A stretch of DNA of 64,000 nt, from assembly GCA_030524055.1 (NCBI GenBank), contig JAUNHH010000004.1, positions 62,001 to 126,000 on the forward strand, in the 5' to 3' direction. The translations under genes and the position numbers were made by a program. The DNA is from Actinomycetaceae bacterium (lineage in GTDB: Bacteria > Actinomycetota > Actinomycetes > Actinomycetales > Actinomycetaceae). Positions 52,122 through 62,600 of this stretch are shown here, piece by piece; the first letter of the stretch is position 1, and every line of letters begins with the position of its first letter. The notes beneath the pieces were generated by a model. That model did not search any database and was not told where the DNA came from. It saw only the letters and a list, made by a program, of their open reading frames with translations.

Positions 52122-54212
52122 CTATTTGCAGGCAGTGATTTCGTAGAGGGTATCGCCAGTGCCCGAGGTCATCACTGGAGTAAACCCGGGAGTTTCATTC
52201 GTGATTTCGAGGCCGCGCCACCATTTCACGTTATAGCGCAGTATTGGGTGAGGTTCGCTCCATGAGGTGCGATTCTTATCCATAATCAGGACGTATTCGA
52301 CATTGTTGCGCTCTAACAGTGGGCAGATAGCCTTCGGGCTGTCAGCAACTTTACTCGTCACCAAATGCAGGTGCTCTTGGTCGGCTGTGGCTTTACCAAT
52401 CCAGTTTGCTTCATAGGAGCGGTAGACGACATTGAGCCCCACAAGGGAGTAGGCAAAAGCTGAACCGTCATAGGGGACATTGAGGATGACTGGATCAGTA
52501 CCAACTGTTTCGCGTACCTTACGCATAAATGTCAATTCGCTGGCTGTCAGTGGCCAGTGTTCTTCAAGGGATGACTGATGGGCGATATTTCCTCGGCGAA
52601 TAGGGAACTCCCCAAGGGCTAGCGTAGGAATGACAATTGCGGCGACTAGGGCTGTACCAATAGCAGTATGAAGCTGCCGTTGCCGTCTGCCCTGCTGGGC
52701 TCCAACAACTCGTATAGGGAAGAAACTGACGAGAAAACGGATAACATCATCAACGACGCCAGCAACCACGGGCAATGCGCAAATGATGGGGATTGCCGCT
52801 AAACGATATTGGTCGTGATACCAAAAGCCGGTGAGGAGGTCTCGATAGGCACTGAACCTGGTCGCTTCAGGAACATTTCCCGAAGGAATACCTGAACCGA
52901 TGACAAACATCGCCATACCGATAAGCACGGCAATAGCTGGCCATGCTAAACGGTCTTTTCTGGTGATAGCAAAATAGAGCCACACGGCGACTGCGATAAG
53001 AGTGGCGTAGGCCATGACAGGTTCTCGTGGCATGTCATTTGTTGCGCCCGTGAGGATCTCATAAAAGGCACCGGGAAGAGTGGTGTGGGCAGGCCAGTCA
53101 AAAAGAACAGTACGCTGCATAAATTCCATGTAATGGACTGTGCGCCAGCCGAAAGCAAGGGCAATAATAAAGACAATATTGGCCACCACGCCCCAGAGCT
53201 TCCCATGGGGTAGAGCCTGGCAGCGCCGCCAAATTTCACCCATGAGGAACGGGACCAAGAGGACAACAGCTGTAAAGACGCCATTGGGCTGAGAAAGCGC
53301 CACCCCAGCAAAAGCGAAAAGGAAGAGGGTACTAGCGCGCAAAATCTGCCATTTTTGAGCCCTAAAGAGAAGGATAAAGAGGGCCATCGCCCCAGGTAGG
53401 ATCGCCCAGGATAGGAGATTCGAGTAGAGAATCCCCCAGATAGCAAAACGCATGGGGAAAGCAGAGAAAAGTCCGGCGAGTGCGCCCGTGGCAAAAAGGA
53501 CAAAGGGGCGTCCGGATATGAGCACTCGAGCTAATGCCATTGCTGACAATGGCCAGACAATTGCCAAAATAGCGATGACGGAGACATTAACAATAATGGG
53601 CAGCCACTGCTCAGTTGCACCACTAACCAGCGCAACAGTGTCATGCCATGCTGCGGGGTAAAAAGGTGAACCGATAGTGCGGTCAACTAATGCCGCGCCA
53701 ATAGAGGAGCCATTGGCTGTATCCCGTAAATAGGTAATCACGGAAAAGTGGAAAGGGGTGTCATATGTCTGGATAAAAGAATCAGGTCCAGCAAGTGGCT
53801 GAATGAAAGTCCAGAACACTACCCCACAATTGACTAGTAAACCGCTAAAAACGGCAAGCCATGTTCCTTTTCGTGGCTGAATTTCTGACCGGAAAAAAGA
53901 GGTAATAATTCCCCTGAACTTTGGTGGCTGATTGTCTTTTTTTATCGCTCTTAAATAGGGGTGGAAAACACGCCACGTAATTATGATAATCGACAAGCCA
54001 AGTGCGATGGTGAAGTAATTGGCCAGGGTGAAGGGAATGCCTAAGGCTCCCATAATAATTGCCGTTGAAGCGACAAGCCCAACGGAAAGGACGGGTGCAA
54101 GAAGAAAGGCGTCAAGTCGTGCGGTGCCACATGCCCACGCAAGGAGTCCTCCGGGTAAAAGGAGGAGAATGAGCATTAGGGCCATCGGGATTAGGGCAAT
54201 GGACCAGGACAA
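52122..54212 (-). CDS. DUF6541-type polytopic membrane protein (second copy)
   Basis: About 696 residues, minus strand, paralogue of 45157-47136. Shared marks are TYDTPFHFSVITYLRD, then SPFYPAAWHDTVAL, RFAIWGILYSNLLSW, FWYHDQYRLAAIPI and a C-domain with VILNVPYDGSAFAYSLVGLNVVY. The start is TTG at 54212: GGAGG lies five bases upstream and it aligns with the paralogue's N-terminus; an ATG at 54260 adds 16 unsupported residues. About thirteen membrane spans and a 130-residue outer domain. It is probably a GT-C-like enzyme or polymer-assembly protein for the galactan (inference). It is divergent from the polyprenyl-phosphate GT2 gene. Confidence 0.8.
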   Translation of the reverse strand: MSWSIALIPMALMLILLLLPGGLLAWACGTARLDAFLLAPVLSVGLVASTAIIMGALGIPFTLANYFTIALGLSIIIITWRVFHPYLRAIKKDNQPPKFRGIITSFFRSEIQPRKGTWLAVFSGLLVNCGVVFWTFIQPLAGPDSFIQTYDTPFHFSVITYLRDTANGSSIGAALVDRTIGSPFYPAAWHDTVALVSGATEQWLPIIVNVSVIAILAIVWPLSAMALARVLISGRPFVLFATGALAGLFSAFPMRFAIWGILYSNLLSWAILPGAMALFILLFRAQKWQILRASTLFLFAFAGVALSQPNGVFTAVVLLVPFLMGEIWRRCQALPHGKLWGVVANIVFIIALAFGWRTVHYMEFMQRTVLFDWPAHTTLPGAFYEILTGATNDMPREPVMAYATLIAVAVWLYFAITRKDRLAWPAIAVLIGMAMFVIGSGIPSGNVPEATRFSAYRDLLTGFWYHDQYRLAAIPIICALPVVAGVVDDVIRFLVSFFPIRVVGAQQGRRQRQLHTAIGTALVAAIVIPTLALGEFPIRRGNIAHQSSLEEHWPLTASELTFMRKVRETVGTDPVILNVPYDGSAFAYSLVGLNVVYRSYEANWIGKATADQEHLHLVTSKVADSPKAICPLLERNNVEYVLIMDKNRTSWSEPHPILRYNVKWWRGLEITNETPGFTPVMTSGTGDTLYEITACK

Positions 54213-54362
54213 GTGGACCTCCGAAATTGCGGGATGAATCAGTTGAGATTTTAGGCCCAATGCGGTGAGTATCGCAGTCCGCGAGTGAGCCCAATGGCCG
54301 TACTAACGATAGGGTACAGGGGAGAGCGCCGTAGGTGGGTGCCCCCGACTGAAAGTAGTGCT

Positions 54363-55307
54363 GTGACCAATTCTGACCTCCGTATTGCGGCCATTGTGCC
54401 CTGTTACAACGAAGAGGCGGCCATTGCCACTGTTGTGGCTGACTTAAAAGCAGCCGTTCCTGGAATAGACGTTTATGTCTACGATAATAATTCCACAGAT
54501 CGCACCTCGGAAGTTGCAGCTCAGGCGGGTGCTATTGTGCGTTTTGAACCCCGTAAAGGGAAAGGCAATGTGGTGCGTCGGGCATTTGCTGACGTCGATG
54601 CCGATATTTATCTCATGATTGACGGGGATGACACATACGAAGCGGCGGCAGCCCCGCATATGATTGACCTTTTGGTCCGTGAAAACCTCGACCATGTTTT
54701 AGGGTGTCGGCAGGACGATAAAGATAATTCCGCCTACCGTCCAGGTCATGCCCAAGGCAATAAAGCATTTAACTCTTTGGTCAGTTTCCTCTTTGGAGAA
54801 ACCGTCACAGATATGCTTTCCGGATATCGTGTCTTTTCTCGTCGATTCGTCAAATCCTTCCCTGCGCTATCGCGCCACTTTGAAATTGAAACTGAGTTGA
54901 CGGTGCATTCTATGGCTTTGCGTATTCCTCAACGCGAATATGGCGTGGGCTTTAAAGATCGTCCTGAGGGGTCAGAATCGAAACTCAGTACCTTTAAGGA
55001 TGGATTTAGGATTCTTAGTCTGATTGGCCGTCTTTTGGCTCACGAGCGCCCCTCATTTTTCTATGGCCTAGGCGCTATATTCTGCTTTATTCTTGCCTTG
55101 CTTTTTGGGTTGCCTGTGGTGTGGGAATATATGCACACAGGTCTTGTGTCCCGCCTGCCTACTGCCGTATTGGCATCCTCACTTGGCATGATTGGCGTGC
55201 TGCTGGGGATGGTAGGGATGATCCAGAACGGCATTCTTAAAGCGCGTCAGGAAGCGACGCGCCTGATCTATCTGCAACTGCCCTCTACTCCAATACCGCA
55301 AGGGTAA
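54363..55307 (+). CDS. GT2 polyprenyl-phosphate glycosyltransferase (DPM1/GtrB-like)
   Basis: About 314 residues from the GTG at 54363 (start NSDLRIAAIVPCYNEE); a longer frame from 54285 is unsupported. GT-A motifs are IVPCYNEEAAIATVV, YVYDNNSTDRTSEVA, RKGKGNVVRRAF, YLMIDGDDTYE, DMLSGYRVFSRRFVKSFP and FEIETELTVHS. Two hydrophobic spans near the C-terminus anchor it to the membrane. Such enzymes load undecaprenyl phosphate with a sugar, which a GtrA-type protein and GT-C enzymes then use outside. The GtrA gene follows four bases later, which strongly supports this pathway. Confidence 0.88.
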   Translation: MTNSDLRIAAIVPCYNEEAAIATVVADLKAAVPGIDVYVYDNNSTDRTSEVAAQAGAIVRFEPRKGKGNVVRRAFADVDADIYLMIDGDDTYEAAAAPHMIDLLVRENLDHVLGCRQDDKDNSAYRPGHAQGNKAFNSLVSFLFGETVTDMLSGYRVFSRRFVKSFPALSRHFEIETELTVHSMALRIPQREYGVGFKDRPEGSESKLSTFKDGFRILSLIGRLLAHERPSFFYGLGAIFCFILALLFGLPVVWEYMHTGLVSRLPTAVLASSLGMIGVLLGMVGMIQNGILKARQEATRLIYLQLPSTPIPQG

Positions 55308-55311
55308 GCAC

Positions 55312-55869
55312 GTGAGCGACAAGCACAGGGTGGAAGTCAGTGAAGTGCCCGTGTCTACGCCAACCGCTGGACCTGACCAGGAAGCGCCACCAGGCGGAGT
55401 GATTGCCCGTCTCCTTCACACCTTTCTTCACGGCTCTTCCGTCTGGCGTTACCTAGTGGTAGGGGTGGGCACATCCCTGCTGGACCTGGGACTATTTAGC
55501 CTCATGGCGGTGGGTTTTACTGTGCCACCAGTGCCAGCCAATATTATCTCGACCGTTATTACGGTCTGTGTGTCCTATCTGATTAACCAGTCCTTCGTTT
55601 TTAAATCAGCTGGCGGCCCGACGTGGAAGAGTTTCTTTTCTTTTGCTGGGCTTACGCTTTTCACTGGCACGATTTTCCAGTCTGCGGTCATCTGGGGAAT
55701 TGTTGAATCTGCAGCACTCCTTTTCCCCACACTGCCCGGCGCTATTGTGAAGCCAACGGCAAAAGTCTTTGCCATGGGGGTTGGAGCGGTGTGTAACTAT
55801 CTCGGGTACCGGTGGCTTTTCTCCGATAAAGGAAAGTCTGCCTCAGCATCTGGAGCATCTTCTGAATAG
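55312..55869 (+). CDS. GtrA-like lipid-linked sugar flippase
   Basis: 185 residues with four hydrophobic spans. The family pattern is WRYLVVGVGTSLLDLGLF, then SYLINQSFVFKS and, at the end, GAVCNYLGYRWLFS. The proposed role of GtrA proteins is to flip polyprenyl-phosphate sugars made by GtrB-like GT2 enzymes, here the gene just upstream. An N-terminal extension of about 35 residues is Pro/Glu-rich and hydrophilic. GTG start with a weak AAGGG site. A further membrane gene begins inside or at its 3' end. Confidence 0.85.
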   Translation: MSDKHRVEVSEVPVSTPTAGPDQEAPPGGVIARLLHTFLHGSSVWRYLVVGVGTSLLDLGLFSLMAVGFTVPPVPANIISTVITVCVSYLINQSFVFKSAGGPTWKSFFSFAGLTLFTGTIFQSAVIWGIVESAALLFPTLPGAIVKPTAKVFAMGVGAVCNYLGYRWLFSDKGKSASASGASSE

Positions 55870-57583
55870 CCAGATTCGCGCAGCGATCCCCGCCCTCGTA
55901 TTTGCTGTTGCTATTGCGGCAGCGGATGGTTTGGCGCAGCACATTAGCGCTGTAGTCGGGGAATTGTCAGCACCTGCGGGAGTAGCGCCATTTGCGCGGG
56001 CACTGCTTATTGCCTTGCCGGCAGCTGTACTTTTCTATGGGATTCACCGCCTTTTAGGTCGATTAGAAGAGTCCTCATCGACGAGGCCGGGGCGCGAAAA
56101 ATCGTCAAAGGAGGATTATCGGGCGAAATCTCGCCGATGGGAAAATCTCCTAGCTGCGTTGATTCCTTTCCTTTTGTGGAGCGTTCTTTTTGCGCATTTC
56201 TGGCCGATCGCTTCAATGAATGACACGGAGTGGATCCTCAAAGACCCCTGGGGTGCCTCTATTCAACATCCCCTGGCCTATGGCCTGCTTTTGCGTGCTG
56301 TCGTTGACCTCTTTACCTATATTGGTGGGTCGCTGTTGGTGGGGGTAGTGGCAGCAGCACTTCTGCAAATGCTGGCATGGGCAGGGATTATGGCGCTAAT
56401 GGTCGATACTTTGCGCCTTTTGGGTGTGGACTATCGGGTGCGCGCAGCATTTATTGCTTATGGTGCCTTATGTCCGCTAATCGCCAACTACGCCTTTGCG
56501 TTGGTGAAAGACTCACCATTTATGTTGGCGATTGCTACTACCGGTGCCATTCTTGTTCGCATTTGGTCAACCCGAGGTAAAGCACTGCGACGGCCTCTTT
56601 TTCTCTTTATTGCATTATGGGTTCTGCTCACTTTAGCGGTAATGCGGAATAATGGGCTACTAGTGCTGATTGTATTGACTCCGCTGATTATTTTCTGGGC
56701 AAAAAAGGCGAGGATTCATGCGGCAGGTCTGGGCGTTATTGCCATTGTTTTGGCCCTGATTCCGGGGCAGTTATCGGCACACTTTGTTGGCTCTCCACGC
56801 TATGTCGAATCGGTGGCTATTCCCCTGCAAATTGTTGGCCATGTGGTCACCTATGATCGCGAATGCCTGCCTGCGGCGGAAGTAGAGTATTTTTCCTCCA
56901 TTATTCCTTTTGACACGTGGGTCGAGGTTCGTGAACCAGGCAGTGTGGATTCGACGAAATATGCGCAGGGCTTTAGTGAGGGCTATTTGGAGGACACCAG
57001 GGGGGAGTTTCTTTCTCATGTGGGGGCAGTTGTGCGCGCCTGCCCGGCCTCGTCACTTCAAGGATGGCTTGCCCATACCAGCGCATATTGGCGTCTTGAC
57101 CCACCGGTCGTGGGGATGACTGGTCAGTCTGTTTTTACCTCGGCAGTGACAAACTACCCGTCGAATCGTGACCAACTTATTGCTGGCTGGGCACAAAATG
57201 GCGTTGTTAATGAGTCATTGTTGCCTGCCCCGGCACGCAATATTGCAACGGATTTATGGACCCTGCTGATCCACCTTATTCCTGGGCCCGGATTTTGGCT
57301 GTGGGTGGCTATTTTCCTTGCGGCACTATTTGCAGTGCGTGGGCGCAAAGAATGGATTCCTCTATTATCGCCAACATTCCTTGTGTGGGGAACTCTCTTA
57401 GTTGCGTCGCCTGCGACATTCCCCTTCCGCTATGTCGCATTTGTGATGCTCACTCTTCCTTTTGCGGCTGCGATTCTGCTGGGAACGTCGCAGGTGCGTC
57501 GATCTGCTTCTCACTCGGAAGAGCCTGCCACTTCTCAAGTTACTCATACCATCCCGGATTACTCTGCGGCGCTGCATCCATAG
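55769..57583 (+). CDS. Polytopic membrane protein, second DUF6020/GT-C-like copy
   Basis: Open frame of 604 codons; homologous in plan to 1220-3130, with about eleven hydrophobic spans and an early loop, NDTEWILKDPWGASIQHPLAYGLLL, comparable to the DS...HHP loop of that copy. A large outer loop carries YDRECLPAAEVEYFSS and SAYWRLDPPVVGM. The frame begins at ATG 55769 inside gtrA, an implausible 101-nt overlap. A CTG at 55862, with GGAG six bases upstream and 8 nt before the gtrA stop, fits the protein better; no ATG, GTG or TTG is nearby. Following GtrB- and GtrA-like genes, it is a good candidate for the GT-C enzyme that transfers the flipped sugar (inference). A near-copy of the repeated word at 55887 encodes IPALVF. 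Confidence 0.75.
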   Translation: MPWGLERCVTISGTGGFSPIKESLPQHLEHLLNSQIRAAIPALVFAVAIAAADGLAQHISAVVGELSAPAGVAPFARALLIALPAAVLFYGIHRLLGRLEESSSTRPGREKSSKEDYRAKSRRWENLLAALIPFLLWSVLFAHFWPIASMNDTEWILKDPWGASIQHPLAYGLLLRAVVDLFTYIGGSLLVGVVAAALLQMLAWAGIMALMVDTLRLLGVDYRVRAAFIAYGALCPLIANYAFALVKDSPFMLAIATTGAILVRIWSTRGKALRRPLFLFIALWVLLTLAVMRNNGLLVLIVLTPLIIFWAKKARIHAAGLGVIAIVLALIPGQLSAHFVGSPRYVESVAIPLQIVGHVVTYDRECLPAAEVEYFSSIIPFDTWVEVREPGSVDSTKYAQGFSEGYLEDTRGEFLSHVGAVVRACPASSLQGWLAHTSAYWRLDPPVVGMTGQSVFTSAVTNYPSNRDQLIAGWAQNGVVNESLLPAPARNIATDLWTLLIHLIPGPGFWLWVAIFLAALFAVRGRKEWIPLLSPTFLVWGTLLVASPATFPFRYVAFVMLTLPFAAAILLGTSQVRRSASHSEEPATSQVTHTIPDYSAALHP

Positions 57584-57654
57584 GGTGACTACACCCCCGA
57601 CCTGTCAACAATACGACCGCTGTCTCAGCGTGCAGGTTGTTGCTTTGATTTTCC

Positions 57655-57680
57655 AGGGGTATCCCCTTATTCCATAGGGG
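57655..57680. other. Alternating hairpin arms in a convergent gap
   Basis: AGGGG (57655-57659), CCCCT (57663-57667) and AGGGG (57676-57680) allow two mutually exclusive 5-bp stems between the membrane gene and a convergent SUKH-like gene. The stems are short, so the significance is doubtful. Confidence 0.25.
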
Positions 57681-57712
57681 CAAGGAAACCTGCTATTGGG
57701 TTTATCAGGTAG

Positions 57713-58180
57713 TTAATCCGTATGACCGGCTATTTCAAGAGCCTCTATCGTCCACTCTCCAATCCCTGCGTCCCATGCTGTTGCCATCCAAAAGGTTCCT
57801 TCGTCAGCAGATCCCGGCTCAATCGCGTTCATCCTTGCTTTGATACTGAAGGGAACTGTATCGGGATCGTTGTAGGGGATGCCTTCGATAAAAGCAGTTA
57901 CGCACTGCCTGTAGGTAACTAACGAGGAATTGACCCGGTATTTCAGCTTACTATCACCTAAAATAAGTAGTTCCACAATGCAGTTGTCGCTCACGTCAAA
58001 AGCAAAGACCTCGTCACAGTTTCCCATAGCAAATGCTAGGCATTGACATTCTGGATGCCATTCCATCTCTTTTAAGGGCGCGAAGACGGTATCCGCCTCA
58101 AAATAGGGGACCAGAATTTCTGTTGGCACATCGGAAGAGACCTTCCGCATTTCTGCCAGAAGATCCCTGGGGATTTTCAT
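57713..58180 (-). CDS. SUKH-4-like immunity protein (orphan)
   Basis: 155 residues from ATG 58180, chosen because GGAGG lies five bases upstream; ATG 58201 is possible. No membrane span. The order FAPLKEMEWHPECQCLAFAMGNCDEVFAFDVSDNCIVEL followed by YRVNSSLVTYRQCVTAFIEG matches the SUKH-4 pattern of a cytosolic beta-rich core with a conserved N-S-S-L segment. It is more A+T-rich than its neighbours, as is the flanking 58202-58343 gap, suggesting lateral arrival. No toxin gene is adjacent. The assignment is from pattern memory; an unrelated SMI1-like protein is the main alternative. Confidence 0.55.
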   Translation of the reverse strand: MKIPRDLLAEMRKVSSDVPTEILVPYFEADTVFAPLKEMEWHPECQCLAFAMGNCDEVFAFDVSDNCIVELLILGDSKLKYRVNSSLVTYRQCVTAFIEGIPYNDPDTVPFSIKARMNAIEPGSADEGTFWMATAWDAGIGEWTIEALEIAGHTD

Positions 58181-58343
58181 GCGTTCCTCCATGACCTGCA
58201 TTTTGAGGTTCCTCGCTCTGTAACATTTGCTGATTTCCGGATTAAATAAGTGGGTAGTTCGATCTGGTCAGAAGAATAGATGTCTAGGGTGATATTTCGG
58301 ACGCGCCCATATCGTCGTCGCGTGCATTAAATGGCTCATTCGC

Positions 58344-59066
58344 CTATTGGTTCTCTGTGCTAATAATGCGTGCCCCTTCGGCGGTGGCAATTGATTCCAT
58401 GCTGCTATCACTCGCGTCCGTATCAACAAAAACCACAGATGTTCCTGCCAGCCAGGCGCGCAGTGCGAGCGCAGCACTATCAGAAAGTCCGTCATTCACA
58501 CCATTGCTACAGCAGTCGCGGCTGACCTTCATCACCACCCGCTTTGCCTCGCGGATTTCCGCCTCGGCCCCGCCCTCGTCAAATGCGACTGACCTATCGC
58601 TCGATCCTTCAACCTCCACCAGATCCGACTGGGCCATGAGTTCGCTGAGACTGTCAAGCATCCCATCAGGAATGGCCCCATTCCACCGGAAGGCGAGGGG
58701 AGCGAGGTCATGCAGGAGAACCCAGGCGCCATTCTCGGCCCCTTCAATCGCCGCCCCACTGTCAGCCCGATCGCTGACTACTAGATCCGCCTCGCTCGCC
58801 ACCTCGACCTGAGTCCACCCCATTGCCCAGGCACTCACCTCCCACATGAGTCTTTGCCAACTACAGGGCATGTCCAGAACATAGGTTCCCGGCCGATCCT
58901 CGCCCATTAGTGCAGGTGAGAGGTCTCCGCCGAGGAGGTTGACAGCTTTCGTTATCCATCGAGCGGCCGCTCCACCTGTCAATTCGCTACGGTACTGCCC
59001 ATACCATGTTAGTGCAGGCCCATCTATGTGCTGGAGTGCCTGCAATGTGAGGGAGAGTCGATTCAT
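58344..59066 (-). CDS. TIGR03089 family protein (AMP-binding-domain relative)
   Basis: 240 residues from the ATG at 59066, where similarity starts (LTLQALQHIDGPALTWYGQ). Upstream extension of the frame is spurious. The stretch ERxELTGGAAARWITKAVNLL-type start (here RSELTGGAAARW), then GTYVLDMPCSWQRLMWEVSAWAMG and DLVVSDR, fits the TIGR03089 group, an actinobacterial protein resembling an N-terminal fragment of acyl-CoA synthetases but without the ATP-binding motifs. Function unknown; it is often found near whiB2 and wall-polysaccharide genes, as here. It is divergent from whiB with a 237-base control region between. An exact repeated word encodes DEGGA in a variable stretch (58567). Confidence 0.75.
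   Translation of the reverse strand: MNRLSLTLQALQHIDGPALTWYGQYRSELTGGAAARWITKAVNLLGGDLSPALMGEDRPGTYVLDMPCSWQRLMWEVSAWAMGWTQVEVASEADLVVSDRADSGAAIEGAENGAWVLLHDLAPLAFRWNGAIPDGMLDSLSELMAQSDLVEVEGSSDRSVAFDEGGAEAEIREAKRVVMKVSRDCCSNGVNDGLSDSAALALRAWLAGTSVVFVDTDASDSSMESIATAEGARIISTENQ
58567..58578 (-). repeat. Repeated word, copy inside the TIGR03089 gene
   Basis: Exact coding-strand copy preceded by GA, in frame as Asp-Glu-Gly-Gly-Ala. Confidence 0.9.
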
Positions 59067-59303
59067 GGAATAGAGGCTACCTGGGCCCTTGCCTGAGAAG
59101 GTCCTGAAAGAGGTCTGAGGGCCAGCAAAACGGCGGAAACATTGGTGAATCCCACAGGGGAGGTGTCCTGCCAGGTGGGTCAAGAGTAGGCCGTCGCGCG
59201 ACGGGTATCCGGTATTCTGAATTACTCCATCCGGCTTGACGGTGGGGGGATGACACGCGTGTAATTCTCGTGTTGAAACCAAGCCAGTTGAGGAGACATC
59301 GAC

Positions 59304-59600
59304 GTGTGGAACATCTTTGGTGAAGGACCGATCCAGTGGTCTACTACTGACGACGTCGATGCCTACCCACTTTTGGACGGCCCTCTCGCATGGCAGCAAT
59401 TTGCGCTGTGTGCTCAGACTGACCCGGAAGCATTCTTTCCTGAAAAGGGTGGCTCCACTCGCGAAGCAAAAAGTGTGTGCCAAGCCTGCGACGTTCGCGA
59501 AGAATGTTTAGAGTACGCCCTCGCTAATGATGAACGTTTCGGCATCTGGGGTGGACTGTCCGAGCGTGAGCGGCGCCGTATTCGCCGCACGGCAGTGTGA
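59304..59600 (+). CDS. WhiB-family Fe-S transcriptional regulator (WhiB2-like)
   Basis: 98 residues. Four cysteines (36, 59, 62, 68; spacing C-x22-C-x2-C-x5-C) would hold a [4Fe-4S] cluster, followed by the turn motif FGIWGGLSERERR (79-91) and a basic tail. WhiB proteins bind the principal sigma factor and sense redox state or NO; the WhiB2/WhmD branch controls septation and cell-wall genes. The family call is secure, the subfamily is judged from the WQQFALCAQTDPEAFFP context. GTG start with TGAGGAG about eight bases upstream. The stop overlaps the giant GT2 gene (GTGTGA), so both are probably co-transcribed, linking redox or division signals to envelope synthesis. Confidence 0.93.
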   Translation: MWNIFGEGPIQWSTTDDVDAYPLLDGPLAWQQFALCAQTDPEAFFPEKGGSTREAKSVCQACDVREECLEYALANDERFGIWGGLSERERRRIRRTAV

Positions 59601-62600
59601 GCAGCGTGCCTACAGGCACAGCAGCACTCATTGTTACCCGAGGAGTTAGCCCTCACCTTGCTGAGGTGCTCAGGGCTGTTTCCTCACAAACCCTCAAACC
59701 CGACGCCATTGTTGTCATTGACGCCGGGGGAGGGCAGGATACGGGTCATGCCCCACTAAGCCGTGAGGCGCTGCCTCAATCAATACTGCTTCACCAGTCA
59801 CGGCGTGCGGCCACACTTGGCCAGGCTATCGACCATGCGGTTGAAGGTAACCACGGAGAATTCCTCCTGGGAGCCAGATGGTGGTGGATACTCCACGACG
59901 ACTCCATTCCTGACCCCAACTGCCTCGCTTCCTTGTGTCAAACCGCCGAGCGAGGCCGTTCTATTGCCGCCGTCGGCCCGAAACAATTTGACGCCGATGG
60001 CGTGCGCCTCCTGGAAATCGGCATCCTTGCCACGCGCAGCGCCCGGCGCTTAGAGCGCGTAATGCCCGGTGAAATTGACCAGGGCCAATATGACTCGGTG
60101 ACCGATGTCCTTGCGGTGGGCACAGCAGGAATGCTGCTCGACCCTGCCGCGTGGAAAGAGATCGGTGGTTTTGACCCAGCTTTAGGTCCTTTCGGAGATG
60201 GCCTTGACCTGGGGCGCCGGCTCCACTGCGCAGGCTACCGCGTAGTCGCCTCCCCGAAAGCACGTATCCTCCACCATCGTGCGTCACTGCCCAATTCCTA
60301 TAGAGAACGCCGCCGCGCCCAGTTATATAACTGGGCGAAGGCTGTGCCCTGGTGGGTTGTTACCCCGCTGCTGATTTCCCTGGCCTTCGTCTGCCCGGGA
60401 CGTGCCCTGCTTTTCCTTCTGCGCGGAGAAGTTGCCAATGCGCGCGACGAAATATCGGCATGGCTGTCACTGATTTCCTCAACAGGCCACCTTTTCGCAG
60501 CCCGCCATCAGGCAGCCCGTACTGCGACAGTGCCTCCTAGTGCGCTGCGCCCCTTAGAGATATCTGGCCGTGAAATATCTGAACGGCGCACCCGTATCCG
60601 CCGAGCACGTCGCGAGGAAAATAGCGTTGCCCCCGACCCGCAACTTCGTGCTGCACGCGACCGTATTCGCGGGAAAAACGCCGTTTCCCTGGCCTCGATT
60701 CTGGCGGTGACTGCGGTGATAGGCCTAGTGATGTGGCCACCGTCGCAGGTATTGACCGCTGGTGCATGGGGCGTATTGCCCAGTACTTTCGGTGATTTTT
60801 GGAGGGTCGCATGGGCGACATGGACCGCGGGCGGTTCCGGTTGGAATGCGCCACCTGACCCCCTTCTTCCTCTCCTTACCCTGATTCTTACGCCTCTACG
60901 TTTCCTGGGCATGACTCCAACCCTTGCGGCGTCGTGGCTGCTCACCCTTGCTCTTCCCCTCAGTGCTTTGGGTGGATGGCTATTCGCCGCGCGGTGGACC
61001 TGTGCCCGCCATTGGCGGATCCTCGCGGCTCTGCTGTGGGCGGCACATCCGGCATTACTAGAGGCGGCAGGGCGGGGAATGCTTGCCCCAGTCCTGGTTC
61101 ATATTGCCCTGCCTTTCCTTGCAGCCGCATGGAGTGCTCTTCTTGGGATTCGCCCCGCCCTCGTCGTCGAAATTGCGCATGAAGCGGTGGAGATTCCACG
61201 AACGCGGTGGAGCGGAGCTCACGGCGCGGCAGCTCTGGCTGGTCTTGTCATCGCTGGTGGGCACCCGCTTCTTCTCCTGCCTCTTGGGGTATTGGCTGTC
61301 TGCCTGGGCGTATGGCGACGGATCTGGGCGCCCCTGGTCTGCCTTATTCCTGGAGCACTTCTCACGGCTCCAACTTTTGCGGCAGCCGCCCAAAACCCCA
61401 CTTCCTGGGAAGCTTTACTGACCCCGGGTGGCCTGCCTGACGCAGTCGCTCGGGTGTCAACATGGCAACTTCTTCTGGGTGTACCCGCAAGTTCGGCTTC
61501 GCTCTTCCTGGACGCTACCTACTGGGTGGTGGGCGGACTTTTTGCCCTGTGGGCTCTTGTCGCTGTGGCAGGCGTGCCACAGATGACGCCGCTGAGTTTC
61601 CTCGCGCGCGTGGGCGGCATCGCCCTCGTAGCCCTTGCCTTCGCTGGTGGAGCGGCGGCCCGCGCTATCCCCGTAGGCATTGACGCGGGCCATATTGCTA
61701 CCGCATGGAGTGGAACCTACCTTTCTATTGCTGGCCTCCTCATGCTGACCGCCGCAATGATGGGTATGCATTTTTCTTCCCTTCCCATTGACGAGGGCGG
61801 GGCCGAAGGCGAGAAAACACTGACACTCACCCCAATGGGGACCCCACTGACTCAGGGCCTGGCAGCTCTGGGATGCGTTGTGGCACTACTTGCGATGAGT
61901 GCCTTGCCTGCCACTCGCGGAGACTCTAATGACCACAGGGTTTATACTGGCCAGTCACCTATTCCTGCCGTGTCACAGCAAGGACAGGAATCTGAACGAG
62001 TTGGTCGTGTTCTCGTATTGTCACCGGGAGCGAATTGGGATCTTAATGTTGACGTCTGGCGTTGGGCTGGCCCCAGCCTCGCCGATGCTTCTCCAGTTGT
62101 GCGCCACCGTTTCCTTGCCTCTACATCTGACCCTGATAGCGCTGGCAGCGGCGTCACAGTCTCCTCTTTGGCTATGGCTTTGACGTCAGCCCCAGACACG
62201 AAAGTCATTACCTCTCTTGCCCTTCTCGGCTTTGACACGATTGTGGTGAAAAATCCTGAGGCGCTGGCGGCACGTGTTGACGCGCTCGGCCGTGCTCCCG
62301 GACTCGAAAAAGTTGGCGCCACTGATGCAGGAATGGTGTGGCGTATCCGCCCTGAGGGGCGTAGTCCCGGACGAGTCCATCTCCTCCACAGCAATTCAGC
62401 AATGACTCTGCCCTCCGGCCCGATTTCTGTCGCTACTCAAATCTCGGTGAGTTCTGCCCCTGCCACCATCCTCCTGAGTGAACGTTCCGACCCGGCGTGG
62501 CAAGCCACCGTTAATGGCACTCCTTTAGAGACCCTCACTCACCCGGATTTCCCCTGGATGCAGGCCTTTGCTGCACCACAATCAGGATATGTGCAGATTA

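Noticed and set aside
59066-59483. 139-codon extension of the TIGR03089 frame
   Set aside because: It would overlap whiB and its control region antisense and shows no similarity to the family.
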